Assembly (NCBI GenBank): GCA_002189035.1
Contig: NEEC01000021.1
Span: 1,302,001 to 1,366,000 of the forward strand
From: Utricularia gibba
Lineage: Eukaryota > Streptophyta > Magnoliopsida > Lamiales > Lentibulariaceae
Length of the DNA stretch: 64,000 nt
Direction: 5' to 3'
Part shown: piece after piece, positions 11,497-23,455 of the stretch
Layout of the letters: each line of letters begins with the position of its first letter
Position numbering within the stretch: the stretch's first letter is position 1
Program-made: the position numbers and the translations under genes
The notes under the pieces: model-generated
What the model saw: only the letters and a program-made list of their open reading frames with translations
Told to the model about the DNA's origin: nothing
Database searches by the model: none

Positions 11497-11939
11497 AATA
11501 ACTGCCGAGTTGGAAACTTTCTCTGAAGGCATGATCTACTTTGCTGGTTGCATCTTCATTCATTCTGCAATCCCCTTCATCGATTCATCAGTTAAAACAC
11601 TTGCTTATCGGCGACTTCCGGCAACCCCATATACCATAATCTATTAAAAACAAAGTAACAGTGAGGATTAGAACCACCCAAACAAGATCGGAATTCATTG
11701 ATCTTCAAAACCGCTGGTTGGTAAGAAGCAGCAACTGCAGAAATGGTTTCTTCCACTTGGGAGCTGAAGGGGTTAATATAGAAATTTAAGGTTTTCGAGG
11801 AGTGTCCTTGCAAATCAAGCAAAAGTTCGAATACTAACGAGTTAATATAGAAATTAAAATATTTCTTATATATATAAATATATCTCTTGGGATTTGAAAA
11901 AAGTTATCGAGTTACGGTTGTTTCTGCTTCACAAGGAAG
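11497..11939 (+). promoter_or_regulatory. Upstream region of PAC with probable TATA box
   Basis: No gene. A TATATAAATA-like word at about 11871-11880 sits about 60 bases before the PAC start codon and is a fair TATA candidate. Confidence 0.4.
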
Positions 11940-13510
11940 ATGGAGGCGCAAGCTTTGTGCCATCGGACACTAACGTGCGCGGCTCTCCCTTCATCGGCTA
12001 GTCCTTTAGTGTTGAAATCCTCTACTCTTACAGTATCTTCTTCTCACAGTGGTAAGTGGCGTTTCTGGTAATCTTTTTGTGCTTTTACCTGTATTGAGAT
12101 AAGCGGAATGAGGTACATGTTTTTGTTTTCTCATTTCCAGTGTCGTGCAGAGGGAAATTAAACGAAAAGGACATCTTTCAGGATCTACCGAAGGAGTTTC
12201 ACGACGATGTAAGCTATTCAATGTTCGAATACTGTTTTTATTCTCATGTATACGCTTCAGTTTTGATGGATTTTTAGATGAAGGTGAGTTTACAGTGATA
12301 ATTATTGGTCTTTTAGGAGTGGCAAGCGAGGCAGAGGGAGAAAACGAAGGAATTCAACAAAAGGGTGAAGGAGGAAGAAGAGGAAGAGGAAAGAAAGGTA
12401 GATGAGTACCGTGAAATTGGATTAAGATTGCGAAATTATCCGGAAGAAGATCTTGTAAAAGCCAGGAAGTTGGTCTCCAGCTTCATTAGATCAGCTGAAG
12501 AGGTTGAAGAGGCAAGTGGCTTTTGCTTATATAGAGCTTGATTTTTGTGACCTCTGTTTTACCTGAACCAATCTGATATGGTGCAGAAAATAGAAGAGGC
12601 TGCTGAGAAAGGTGAACTGAATGAACTAGTCCTCCTTGTCATATATAATCGGCTGGATCTTGCACGGCGTGATGTTAGTTTCGACCTTATTTCATGTTTG
12701 ATGAGTGTGCCTTAGTATATGAATACTGATCCTGATTTTGCTGATGATAAAAATAGATTTTTGAACCATATACATGTTACAGTAAAATGTATCTGGGTGT
12801 GCATACAGGCATTTACTCTTTTTTTAAGACAGAATGGTGATCTAGATGTTTGGAATTTGTACCAGGAAGAAAGGGATGCCATCAGAAGTCTTGATCTGTT
12901 GTACAGGAGGGTTGAGGTTTGTTGCCGTTTTTCTTGATCTCGTATATGGTAGCTTTGAACCACTGAACCCATGGCTAAACTCTCTGTGCTTTAGGCTGAG
13001 ATTCTCAGACGGGAGGCAACTCCAGCAATGCAATTACTCAACAATCTGTTGAATCTACACGATGGATATGATGATGAAGGCTGGCTCAAGGCTTGCAAGA
13101 AGACAATGGTTGAAACTTTTCCCCGAGAAGATCCATTCAGTCTTCTTGTACCTCATGGATTTGACATTGACAAGGTACACCGATTTGGGGTTTCTGTAAT
13201 TCACTCGACTTAATCTCTTACGCCCGCCCTTTAAGTTGCTTCGCCGTATTCAAATGCCATTTTGTTATGTCAGCATGAAGGTCCAATGAGGCGAATCATC
13301 AAGGATGATGATATAATTTTTAGAGTGGATTTTGTCCGAGAGGTAGATCAACTCTTGCAAGAAGTTAAAAAATCAGAGCAAGAAAATGTTTCAAATACTC
13401 GAGCCTCGGATCCGGAATCGATTGCTAACAAGTTAAAACAACAGGAGAAACTGCGAGCCATTCACCAAGTTGAAACTCTTTTAGATCTTGCCATCAATTT
13501 GACTTGGTAG
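11940..13510 (+). CDS. PAC: PALE CRESS chloroplast protein
   Basis: Seven exons: 11940-12051, 12141-12208, 12317-12511, 12587-12673, 12866-12916, 12995-13174, 13274-13510, giving 309 residues (Arabidopsis PAC has about 313). The start MEAQALCHRTLTCAALP is Ser/Thr-rich and lacks acidic residues, as expected for a chloroplast transit peptide. Diagnostic segments are EWQARQREKTKEFNKRVKEE (a long charged coiled coil), RKLVSSFIRSAEEVEE, LDLARRDEERDAIRSLDLL and ETFPREDPFSLLVPHGFDID. Known role: PAC is needed for plastid rRNA maturation and ribosome assembly, and so for chloroplast development; mutants are pale. Intron 3 uses a GC donor (AG|GCAAGT). A possible 6-nt microexon (ATGAAG) lies inside intron 2. 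The gene is intact and converges on OSCA1. Confidence 0.95.
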
Positions 13511-13666
13511 TCTTATGCTTCTTGAATTCTGTACTGGGCATGATTTGCTGTAATGGTTGAATGATATCTATGGTTTAGAAGACTTTGTGACTATGAACAG
13601 AAGTTTCATTAATCTTTGAAACCAAGCTGAAGTTTTAAATACATCTGACCATTTTCAAAAAGCTCC

Positions 13667-16600
13667 TTATGCTAGTAGTTCATTTTCAGAGGTGATGGCT
13701 GCAGAAGAATGCCTGCTGCTCTTGCGGGAGCTTCTCTTGGTAGAGACAAGCACACCCTCCTCCTCATCCATGGCTGCCGAATTCTGAGAATCTGATGAAT
13801 CGAATACCGGGTGGAGATAAGTATCCTTGAGGTAAGCCTTCAGGTCTAAATATGGCTCAGTAGCTCTTTCCAGTGTGTCCTTGACTACTGCATCCTGTTG
13901 GACGAAACCAATGTTACTTCCTTGAATATGTTTGTCGAAACAGAGTTACCTTTGAAATACCTGGAGAGGGTACTTGACGAATGCCGACTCGAAACGCCCT
14001 TTCAGAAATATATGAAACCAGATGGTGAGGATGGGAAGTACTATGAGCAGTGGAGTTGATTGAGCTGCACCCTTGGTGCTGAGGAGACCCAGAAGTAGTA
14101 ACTGTGAGATTATCATGCCAATGATTATTCGTCGAAGTACATCCGGCCAAAATGCAGCTCCGCTTTCGTATGTCTGATCATAGACATTGATGATCTGAGA
14201 AGCAAGAGCAGAATGTGGTAAGATTTCACAGCTGAAATACTAGAAGAGTCTCTCTGGTGCGTATGCCAACACAAGGTTACCTGATGGCGGAAGATGACAT
14301 ATCCGAATGCGAAGAATACGAGGATGAAGGGCAGAATAAGGGGTGTGACCGCTGAGTAGACAAATCCAAGCAAGAAGTATAGTTGTAAACGAGGTTCATA
14401 TGCAGCGAAATTTATGCTTCCTGGTTCCATGGCTTGCTCTCTATCCAGTTCAGTCTTGACAAGAAATGTGTTCTTAAATTGGAAGAGAATCAGTGGAACT
14501 AGTCGAAGCACCTCAGAAGCAACTCCAGCCCAGCCATCAACCATGATGTATGTAATGAAAAATGTTGCCTTCAGAGGAATTGCGAAACCGACAGTCTTCG
14601 GAATCCTGGACATTGGCAAGGTTGTAAGAATCAAGAAGCTTCTTAAAAAGATGTTCAATCAAGAGAAAGGCAACGTGAATTTACTCAGATGGGGCCTGGT
14701 TGAGAAACTTCTGAAGCTGTTCAAATGCAGCTCCTGTAAGTACACTTCCAAAGAAGATGTTTACAAGTATAAACAAGTGATATTTTCCAGCTGCTCGTCT
14801 TTCAAGGAGTGAAAGGGCTGTGAAGCCTTCTATTTTGGACATTGCCATGAGAATTGTTGGAAGAAAAATGAGGAATATCTTCAGAACAATGCCTGGAAGA
14901 AAGCCCTGAACCACAGCCTTGACCTTTCGTCTGTAGGAGAAGAAGAAAAGGCAATTTAGAAAACGAGCCAATAAAACCAAGATCAACAATTGGCAAGAAC
15001 TAAGTACTTACGCTTCAATCAACGGTTTCAGGAACGGAAAAACCCTCTCAATGCCCTCTACACTTGCCAAGGATTGGACAAATGCAATGGGAATCATGAA
15101 AAAGAATGTAAGAAAGAAAGTTACAATAGCTATGAGTAATCTTTTAACAGCAAGTTCCACGTATGGTATTGCAAGATTGTCCCAGTAAACATCCCGGGGT
15201 TCAGGAGCCCATTCTGTGAGCCAGAGAGTGGGATTGCTTGTTTGTTGAGTTTGAGCACAAACAGCTGCTCCCCATCGTGTTCGGAACGAAACAAATGCAG
15301 CTGGTATAATGGACTTCGGATCATTCATTACCTTCTCCCTTTCAAGATCTTCCTGCATTCAAAGAGTGTTACAGTCATGAATGCAGAAACTAGCATCTTT
15401 TACAGTTCTTTTTTCGGGGCTTACTTCTCTGGAGATCTTTTCGATTTCATCTGTGTAGTAATCAATGGCGTCCACAGTCTTACCCCAGAGACCACAGCAA
15501 GCTGTCTGTAAGTATCAAAAGAGATTACCACTGGATTCTGAGTGATGCAGAAGCACATCAAATGAGAGGAATCCTGGAAGAAAGCAGCAAACCTTTGTTT
15601 TTGGTTTCGTTTTTGGATCCCGTTCATAACGTGTTTGATAGTAAGTTCTCCAGTTCATTAAGCTCTTCTTCTTTTCCACCAATTTCGCAAGCCTGTTTGC
15701 ATTATATACTAGCTGCAACACATCAGTTGGAAAGCATTGTACCTCAGTTCGTGTTGCGGAGTCATCATTTCAATTTAATGACGGATGAATAAAATCAAAC
15801 CTGATGCATAAGATAATGATCAGAGTGATTGACACAGAAGAAGTGATCCACATGTTCACCAACCGATTCGTCAGGGTCAGCAGGTACATTCCTGACCAGG
15901 ACCTGAAGTGAAGCATGAATCAGTATCACTCACAGTTCGGTAGAAATGCCAAATTCGTGTTCATCGGCTCACTGTAAACTGATTCGGCCTTCGATTTTCA
16001 GATGCCAGGAACTGTAGCCTCTTGTCTGTCACAATTTTGTATTCTTTGTGAAGGACATAAAATGTCCAAAATGTGAATACATAGGCCATTACAATGTGAG
16101 CTATAAACCTGAATGATGATCAGGATTAACTTTTCACGTACAAATGTTGGAAAACGAGAATTAACAATGTATTCAAGAATTAACACTAAACAGTTACCTT
16201 TTTGATTTTGGAGGAACATTTGATATGGAGAGCTTGTCAATGTCACTGAAAGTTATATCTTTAGCATGAACAAGTGTTCCTCCAGTCCAGTTGACTGGAA
16301 CAAGAACTCCGAAAGCAAGAACAGCTATAGGAACAAAGATTTTCAAACTGCAGTGATGAATCTTGGTTCAGGCATCATGGAGTATGAAGAACAAGAAGAG
16401 ATTGAACACAATACTAGATGCAGATATTATAGCCAACTCACCCTAGAAGGTATATCCTTATGTATATAGCAGAATCAAGGCCTGCATGCTCTATTAGCTC
16501 TGGTTCAGGCATCCTGAGTGCTGCAGGCATCCATGCCCAGAACTTCAAATATGACATGCAATCCACGTTTATGAACCTCTTCACCGAATGACTCGATTTT

Positions 16601-16755
16601 CTGGGGCTTGATCTTATACCCTTCTTGTACCATTTTGGGAAATACACCCGATCGTTAAACGGTTGGAGTCGCAAGAATGCAAAAGCCAGGAGAAAGGCCA
16701 ATGCAGATAACAGGTTTATGGAAGCTGATGCACCAATATCTTGAATACTAGCCAT
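13667..16755 (-). CDS. OSCA1: OSCA1-type hyperosmolality-gated calcium-permeable channel (CSC1-like)
   Basis: Eleven exons: 16442-16755, 16198-16347, 15973-16108, 15801-15902, 15593-15712, 15425-15505, 15012-15352, 14685-14930, 14281-14605, 13961-14194, 13667-13894, giving 758 residues, close to the 770 of Arabidopsis OSCA1. All phases match with no frame break. It starts MASIQDIGASASINLLSAL. Diagnostic segments include FLRLQPFNDRVYFPKWY, LVRNVPADPDESVGEHVDHF, RTRWGAAVCAQTQQTSNPT, TEWAPEPRDVYW, PLKATFFITYIMVDGWAG and GSINFAAYEPRLQLYFLLG. The family (DUF221/RSN1_7TM) has about eleven membrane helices and a cytosolic domain of the type above. The C-terminal tail is Ser/Arg-rich (STKRSSRKSSRHSSA). 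Known role: mechanically or osmotically gated cation entry at the plasma membrane or endomembranes; which paralogue this is cannot be told. Confidence 0.95.
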
Positions 16756-19155
16756 TCTCCTATATGGAAAAGATCACTTTCCAGCCTGAAGAAAAGCAAA
16801 CAACTACATGTCACCTCTCAAAAACAAAAAACCGGAGTCGGCTGAAGATCTTTAATTAGTCTCACTTACAGTGGTAGAAAGATGTATAAGAAGGATCAAT
16901 CTCTTTTCCCTATGTGTACCTTTGTAATCCCAATCAACAACAGCGAATCGCCCGGAAATATGCAAAACGCCGTAACTCAACTAAATGATCTGAAAAGTTT
17001 CAATAATAAAAACCAGAGTTTTCAGCACTCCTAACTACTCACTTAACAACAAAGCCGTTTATATTCAGTGAAGTCACACATCAAACACCTTCAGATCATT
17101 TCCAAAAACAGAAAAAACTGAAAGAATAGACACACGATTCCAACAATCCTTACACTAAGAATCAATTGCAACTCAAAAGCAAACAAATAAACAGGGGAAT
17201 CTCAGAAAATCACAGAAAAACGGAACCAAAAAAAAGAAAATCACAAGAAAAAGCATAAATAATAACAAGGTTTCACATAACATCAACGATTTGAATCACC
17301 GGCCAATGAGTACCATGTCGACAAAACCACGAAACAGGAAGATTCCAATTTTCCAGAAAAAGAAACCTTCGCAAACTCCCCCAGCCAAATTCCGATCAAA
17401 ACCACCGATGAATCAGGCTAAATCGTGGCGCTTCCAGATGTATCAGAGGATCCACGCGGGAGACGAGGCGGCAAGAAACTCGAGGTGGCGAGCGAGTTTC
17501 TTGTCTTCCCCTCATGACAGTTTGTAAACGTTAAACTATAAAATCTCGTTGGGTTATTTTTTTTCAAAAAGAAAAACGTGATGTGACGATAATACCCCTA
17601 CCCCGTTCCTTCAATTACCCGGGACCGTTGGATTGGGCACCCCCCACAATTTCGAAAAAGGCCTTCGATGTGAGGGGATTCCTTCTAAAACCTTCTCCAT
17701 GTTTATATAACAGTAATATATTATTAATTAAATAATAATATTAATTATTTAAAAATAATTATGATGTTTATGTCGACACGTAAGACAAAATCCAAAGTAT
17801 ATAATATGAAAGAATATCCTTCAAATTATTGAAATAATAAAATATTCTCTGTGCCGCATTTGGCTTTAATAAAATAATGTATATATTCTACAAACATTTT
17901 ATGATTTTATTTTCATTTCCTTGAAGTATACCTTTTTTCAATTCTTATTCTCATGTTTTATTTTATTAATTCTTATTCTTTTGAATAAAATATTAAAATA
18001 ATCACTTTTGAACACTCGAATATCACTTATCTAATCAATTCCCCAATGATCAATCAATAATATCTACTTAAGAACATATTATGTTTTTCATATGGTCACT
18101 TATCTTAAAAATCTAGAATCAAGCATTCTCTTAATTTTGGAGTTACTATCATAGATTTTTTGTCGTATTTTGAAAAAGAGTTTGTATAAGATTAGAATAA
18201 TTATTTTATTAAAGCACATTACTTATCCCGTTCATAATGTAGTATATAATCACTGGCTCATAGCATACATTATAAAAAATATCGCAATTCACTATATTCA
18301 TATATGATATTATTTGTTTTGAACAATCAATTCTTATAGTTTTATATTTTTTTTCTTTTTATGGAAAGATTTTTGTATAAAATTAAGAAGATCTATCTAT
18401 TTAAACACGTATAATTTTTCATTCATAATGAATATAGAATAATGTAACTAAAAGTGTGTTTTTTTTTCAATTCGATTATGGAATACGTAATGCTCACCCC
18501 TAAATACGTATGTCGACTTGATGCACATGGGATGTGGGATATGTAATTGTCGTGGCACCCACAGGCTAAAAAGGACGCATATCGACTCAAACACCAATCG
18601 CCATTTTTAAGCCCACATTGAATAATAAAAAGCATTATTTTTCTCGACAAGGGGCTTTATTTCAAGAAGAATTAATTTAAAATAAATATTATTATTAATT
18701 GTCATCCGTCCCCACCGGGTAAAAGTTTGAAGACTTACAGTGACCTACATTGACCGCAGTCCACTTTTTTTAACCTTAATTACCACCCAACCGCCAAAAT
18801 AATAAATAAATCTCAAAAAAATATAAAATATGGTCCATTTTATATTATTTTGTGTTTAAAATAAATTTTCTTTTTAATTTAAAAGGGAAAGGAAATAATC
18901 CCTTGGGCCACCAAAAATTTGGATCCGGCCCATTTTGGGCCCACCAATCATACCATCAAAGTTAGATTTTCAATACTCAATCATGTTCTTAATAAGTAAA
19001 TTTATCATTTCGTATCATTTTTTATGTTATATTGATATGATATTTATTTATTATCTTAAAAAAATTTACATTACTCTAAAATCGGATCGGTTTTTGACCG
19101 GTTTGCGGGTTATCGCCCGTACGATTTGGTTTATTACTCGATCTGGATTCCCAGT
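16756..19155. other. OSCA1 upstream region and AT-rich intergenic DNA
   Basis: About 16756-17550 probably holds the OSCA1 5' leader and promoter; a CAG acceptor-like site sits just before the start codon, so a leader intron is possible. An ORF at 17291-17527 on the plus strand has no family features. From 17690 to 19100 the DNA is AT-rich with no supported gene. A GGCCCA/GGGCCC-rich patch lies near 18903-18945. Confidence 0.4.
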
Positions 19156-20791
19156 TCATCCTCCCTGAATAGTGATATCCACATCAGGAGATTCCATTGA
19201 GGCGTCTTCTTCCTTTTTGGGAAGATCCATTTTTGGAGGATCGCCTTCCTTGTTAGGAAAATCTGCACCCGTTTTAGGAGCCTGCATTTTCGGAGGATCT
19301 TCTTCCTTTTTAGGAAGCTCTGCATAAGAAGCTTCCGTTGCATCGTGCACTTCTTCCTGTTTAGGAGCTTCTGCATCAGATGCTTCTGTCGGGGGATCTT
19401 CTTCTTCCTTTTCTGCCGGAAGATCTTTCCAGCCAACTAGGGATTGTAGAAATTCTGCAATCAAGGGATCAGTTTCCTTGACACGTGCGAAATCGCTCGT
19501 TCTTACAAGATCTGCATGACAAACAAGCCTTCATCAACACAGAAACTGTAATCTTGTCCGAAGGGAAACATCCCTGCTACCTTCAGGCCTTTGAAGTGAA
19601 GCAACGAACTTGAGACAGCATAATTTCAGCTCCGAGGAACGGCACCGCTCGGCCAACGCCCAGGTCGAAGCAATAGTATCGATCGATATGCTTTCTCTGA
19701 CATGAGAAGTACAGAACACCTTGAGCCGATTCAAGTCATATCGGTAAGCTAAAGAGAGCAGATTTCGAGTCATTGCGATGGAGAAATCCTCCAAATTTGG
19801 AAGAAGGTCACAGTATATGAAGTCAAGCAGAGCCTGCAAAGTGCAAAGGGAGACATTCAATGCACATGCACGAACCAAACAAACCAAGAGGACTCTACCT
19901 TGAGCACAGCGGTTTCAATTCCATGGAGTTTTATCTGATTTGGGGACTCATCCTTCGCTGAATCGAAAAACTGGGCTCTGAGTACTGACGAACGGGCGGC
20001 TAGAACTGATTTGTGAGCTGGGAATTGCTCTCCGTCCACATCGAAGCTCATGTCTGCTCCCTTCCCAGTTCTTAACAAGCGCCGTAAGTCATGAGTGATT
20101 TCTGGTAGGGGCACGGTCACTGAACTGTCTGGAGACGGCGGGTGAACCACTGTCATCGTGCAATGAATGAGCAGACAATCATCTTTCAAGAAACCAGAGC
20201 TCTCCACCTCGCCCCGTTTTATGAAGCCGAACCAGCCCCTATCACCAAAATCAGAACTTGCATTTATAAACTATTCTTGATCATACAAAATGAGGCCCGT
20301 GGAAATGTATTAGTGGGCATTGAGGCTGCGATCGCCTGCATGAAGCCGGAATCGCTAGTAGCAAAGATGAAGTATGATGGTTTCAAACCCTATGCAGAAA
20401 GAAAGCACACCCACCTCTCAGTCCCTGATCTTGAAAACTCAAAAGGGAGCCGGTTTTCGTTAACCTTGTGCTTGTTCCCTCCGCTCTGGTCGAGAATAAG
20501 CAAGCTGAAGCTCACGATGGCAGGTTTCGAAGAAGCTAATGCCAAGAAAATTGAGATGTAGCCAGCAGAGGAAAAGGAATCGTTTTTCGCGTAGGGGTAC
20601 ATATTTATCTTCCACGCGGAATCGCCGACCTGAAACTCATCCGAAGAGACACAGTTTCCGGCACCGACACACAGCCCTTTGAGCAACGAATAGTTCCTTA
20701 TGGTGAAAAGGTGAGACCCTGCGACCTGCTTCGGTGCCCATGTCGACGTTGTCTCCCCCGGCGGAGGCTGCTCCTTGTCCTCGTGCTCCAT
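19156..20791 (-). CDS. MATH-BTB (BPM-type) protein with long acidic repeat tail, copy C
   Basis: Four exons: 20415-20791, 19899-20238, 19581-19833, 19156-19511, phases 2/0/1, giving 441 residues. MATH domain at roughly residues 15-135 (VAGSHLFTIRNYSLLKG, WKINMYPYA), BTB at roughly 165-285 (GADMSFDVDGEQFPAHKSVL) and a BACK-like segment (YRYDLNRLKVFCTSHV). Family role: substrate adaptor for CUL3 E3 ubiquitin ligase; Arabidopsis BPM proteins target transcription factors. Unusual: the last 75 or so residues form an acidic/Lys/Pro tail with repeated KKEEDPPK and KEGDPPK motifs, absent from standard BPM proteins, which end shortly after BACK. It is the only clearly intact member of the local cluster and lies about 8 kb from copies A and B, in opposite orientation. 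Confidence 0.88.
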
Positions 20792-22634
20792 CCCCGGAAG
20801 GCTGCCGTCGGACCTCAGCTTCCCTTTATTCTTGGCTTGGATACAATGAAGAGATGAGACGACTCATTGGATTTGGAATGCATCGATCGGCACCCAAAGT
20901 TGAAAGCAAGATAAGTATATCCCAATCCTCATTTAGAGTTCATTTTGCAATGGTTTGATATGAGTAAATTGTATCACATTAAGTATTATTTATGTCAAAA
21001 TAATAATTATTAAATTATTAAAAAATTAATTTTATAAACCAATTTAAATATTGTTCTGAATAATCATGATTATTAAATGTATCTATGTCACTCATTCTGA
21101 ATCTATCATATTGAACCATGAAAGTGATTATCCAATAAAGCTTTGGTATTCTCACTATCCAACTCTTCGTTGAACGATCGTCTTTCACAGTTCAACACGA
21201 CTAACTCGAATCAAGTGTCGAAATGATTTGCTAAGGATATTGAGAATCATCACGTTTTGTGATTTAAGATTTAGGGTTTATAATTTTTACCAACAATAAG
21301 GATCAATACAAAGTAAATTTTGTATGTTTAAAACATAATTTATATAGTTTAAAATAAAACGAGTTTCGTAGATTTGGAATTAAAATGTGTTTACTAGATG
21401 CCCTTAGTTGTATTATAGTTATTTTAAAATGTTTTAGTTCATGATTTTAAAACATGAGACTTAACTCTCATTATTAGTGCATTTAGTAGAGGATAATCAT
21501 AGGGATTTGAGTGAAGTGTGAATTGAAATTTGGAGGATATTATTTATTAAAAATTAAAACTACTATGAATATCTAATCTGATTATCCTATCTCTCCCCTC
21601 CATTGGAATATTATCAAAAAATATTTCAAAAAATTAATTTATATAGGGTGTTAAATATTACATTTTAATTTATATTTATTGAAAAAATTAGTTAGGTTTT
21701 GATTGACTCCGACCATGGTATTAAAATGGTCGCGCCTCCACGTGATCACGGCCACCCTTGTCCCCGGCCACTTCGTTCACCGCCATGACCAGTACTATGT
21801 TCACATTGCCAGCACGTGTTGAAAGTTGAAACTCGATAGTAAAATACAACTTTGACTTGAATTAATTTATAACACGGGTTATCTAAAAAAAAAGGTTTCA
21901 GTATAATAACAACATACAGTATGATCTATAACATTGATAATTTAACAAAAAACCGAGCCAAAGTGTACTACACTGATAAATGATCTGTATTGTTCCAAAA
22001 TATGTGTTTTCATCAATTTTGATGATTGTTTTTATTTATTTTATAGTATATTTTTTTATTATTTTTAATTGATTTTACATATATTACATTAATTTTATAT
22101 TTTTAAAGAAAAATTCTATTTCGTTGATTTTTAGAATATTTTTCAAGTCAATTTAAAAAAAATTACAACTAAACCTCCAATTTTACTATGAAGTCATCCG
22201 AGTTTTAGGTTCAAGATTCTCATTGTCCAATATATTTATTATTTTTAAAATGTTACAAATTTTCAAAAAAAATGATAATGTTAATTAGAAGAACCATTTT
22301 AGCACGAATCCTTCATTACAAAAGTTGATTGTGTAAGTTTCGATACTTGATTATAGTATCTTATATTAATTATAAATTGAAGACGAAATGTATTTAAATA
22401 GATGTATCATTTTAATTTTATATAAAAAATTGTTTTTCTAAAAATATAGAATATAAAATCATAATAATTAGATGTATAAAACCAACAATATAGTAGCATC
22501 ATCACACCAGTTTGTCACCGTCCAAGAATGCGACACATATTCGAGTTCTTTCTTTGTCTTTTTTCTCTCTTTTTATGTGTTTTGTGTGTTCCAGATGTCT
22601 GTGTGTCTTCACACCTTTGCCCACCCTCCATTCC
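20792..22634. other. Intergenic DNA between copy C and the small peptide gene
   Basis: AT-rich with no supported gene. A GC-rich patch near 21710-21800 (CACGTG and GGCCAC words) has no coding features. A sequence near 21163-21200 resembles one near 2295-2335. Confidence 0.45.
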
Positions 22635-22641
22635 TATATAA
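22635..22641 (+). promoter_or_regulatory. Probable TATA box of the RTFL-like peptide gene
   Basis: TATATAA, 49 bases upstream of the start codon at 22690. Confidence 0.6.
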
Positions 22642-22689
22642 ACATCAGCACATTCTCCCCTACTGAAAACTTCCCATTTCGCAGAGAAA

Positions 22690-22827
22690 ATGGCAGCAGC
22701 AGCGAGCTCAGGTCTGCCGATCAGAAGATTGAAGAACAGTTCCATGAAGCAGCAGGTTAGAGAGCAGAAGGGGCGTCTGTATATTGCTTGGAGATGCGTT
22801 CTTCTTCTTCTTTGCTGCAACGACTGA
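22690..22827 (+). CDS. DEVIL/ROTUNDIFOLIA-like (DVL/RTFL) small peptide
   Basis: A 45-residue intronless ORF starting MAAAASSGLP with a basic middle (RRLKNSSMK) and ending REQKGRLYIAWRCVLLLLCC plus ND. The last 22 or so residues match the DVL/RTFL signature (K/R-E-Q-R/K-x-R-L/F-Y-I-x-R-R-C-V-x-x-L-x-C-W-x-D), with Trp-Arg at the usual Arg-Arg and Cys-Asn at the usual Trp-His. Known role: RTFL peptides are plasma-membrane-associated plant-specific peptides that restrict cell proliferation along organ axes; overexpression shortens leaves and siliques. A TATA box at the right distance supports transcription. It is too short for normal ORF cut-offs and is easily missed. The conserved RTFL region makes this call fairly firm, but divergence at two positions leaves doubt. 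Confidence 0.72.
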   Translation: MAAAASSGLPIRRLKNSSMKQQVREQKGRLYIAWRCVLLLLCCND

Positions 22828-23455
22828 GGAACAAGATGGAAAAAAAGCTGTAGTGTCATTAGTTTTTTGTGTTGCCGACACAGAGAGATTCATGATCATC
22901 ATATCTTGTTCTTCTTTTTCTAGAATGTTCTGAACACATGGTTTATAACCTTTAGTCAATTAGAATGCAAGCAAATACTAATTTGAAGTTGCTTATTTGA
23001 CTCAATTCCAATTTAAAAATATTTAAAGTTGATATTTATTCGGATTTCGGGTTGTGTTCTATTAAAGTAATATCACGTTCATATCATTGAACCCAAACTC
23101 AATCCATTTGGAGTTAAATTTGAATTTTGAATCTATTTTCACCATCATTTGCATGTTTTAAAAAATAATTATTATTATTTATGGCTTTAAATATTAAAAA
23201 AATTAAGAATAAGGGTCTGTTGTATAAAAAAATATCATTATTTTAATAATTATATTGAAAATATGGATAATTGTAGAATGGACTTCATGCTCTAGAAAGA
23301 TAAAATAAAATGTAGTAATTTGGGTCTAAAAATGCAAGTTTAAGGTGATTACTGGGCTGAGCTATTATTGGATTTTTTGGGCCTATGGCCCAAAGGGAGC
23401 TGTGCTTCCGTTTACGGGAAGAAGCCCTAGGTGCCGAATTGCAGCGGCTTCCCGA
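22828..23455. other. Spacer and PORR-gene promoter
   Basis: AT-rich. Near 23378-23395 there is a close pair of motifs (GGGCCT and GGCCCA) just before the likely start of the PORR gene, typical of plant promoters for organelle-protein genes. The upstream in-frame extension from 23345 crosses these motifs, so I treat it as non-coding. Confidence 0.5.

Larger units (their letters stand above)
7680..11500 (+). repeat. Tandem duplication of a MATH-BTB gene unit (copies A and B)
   Basis: Copy A (about 7680-9480) and copy B (about 9970-11500) align through about 190 bp of upstream DNA (for example the shared CTTTCGAGTTCCGATGGTGT), all exons and parts of the introns. The two are clearly a local gene duplication, separated by about 490 bp of AT-rich DNA. 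Confidence 0.85.

Noticed and set aside
17291-17527. 78-codon plus-strand ORF upstream of OSCA1
   Set aside because: Lys/Pro-rich low-complexity translation of a probable 5' leader; no homology recognised.
23345-23455. In-frame upstream ATG extending the PORR protein by 37 residues
   Set aside because: The extension crosses promoter-like GGCCCA motifs and has no targeting-peptide character; the later ATG gives a normal start.
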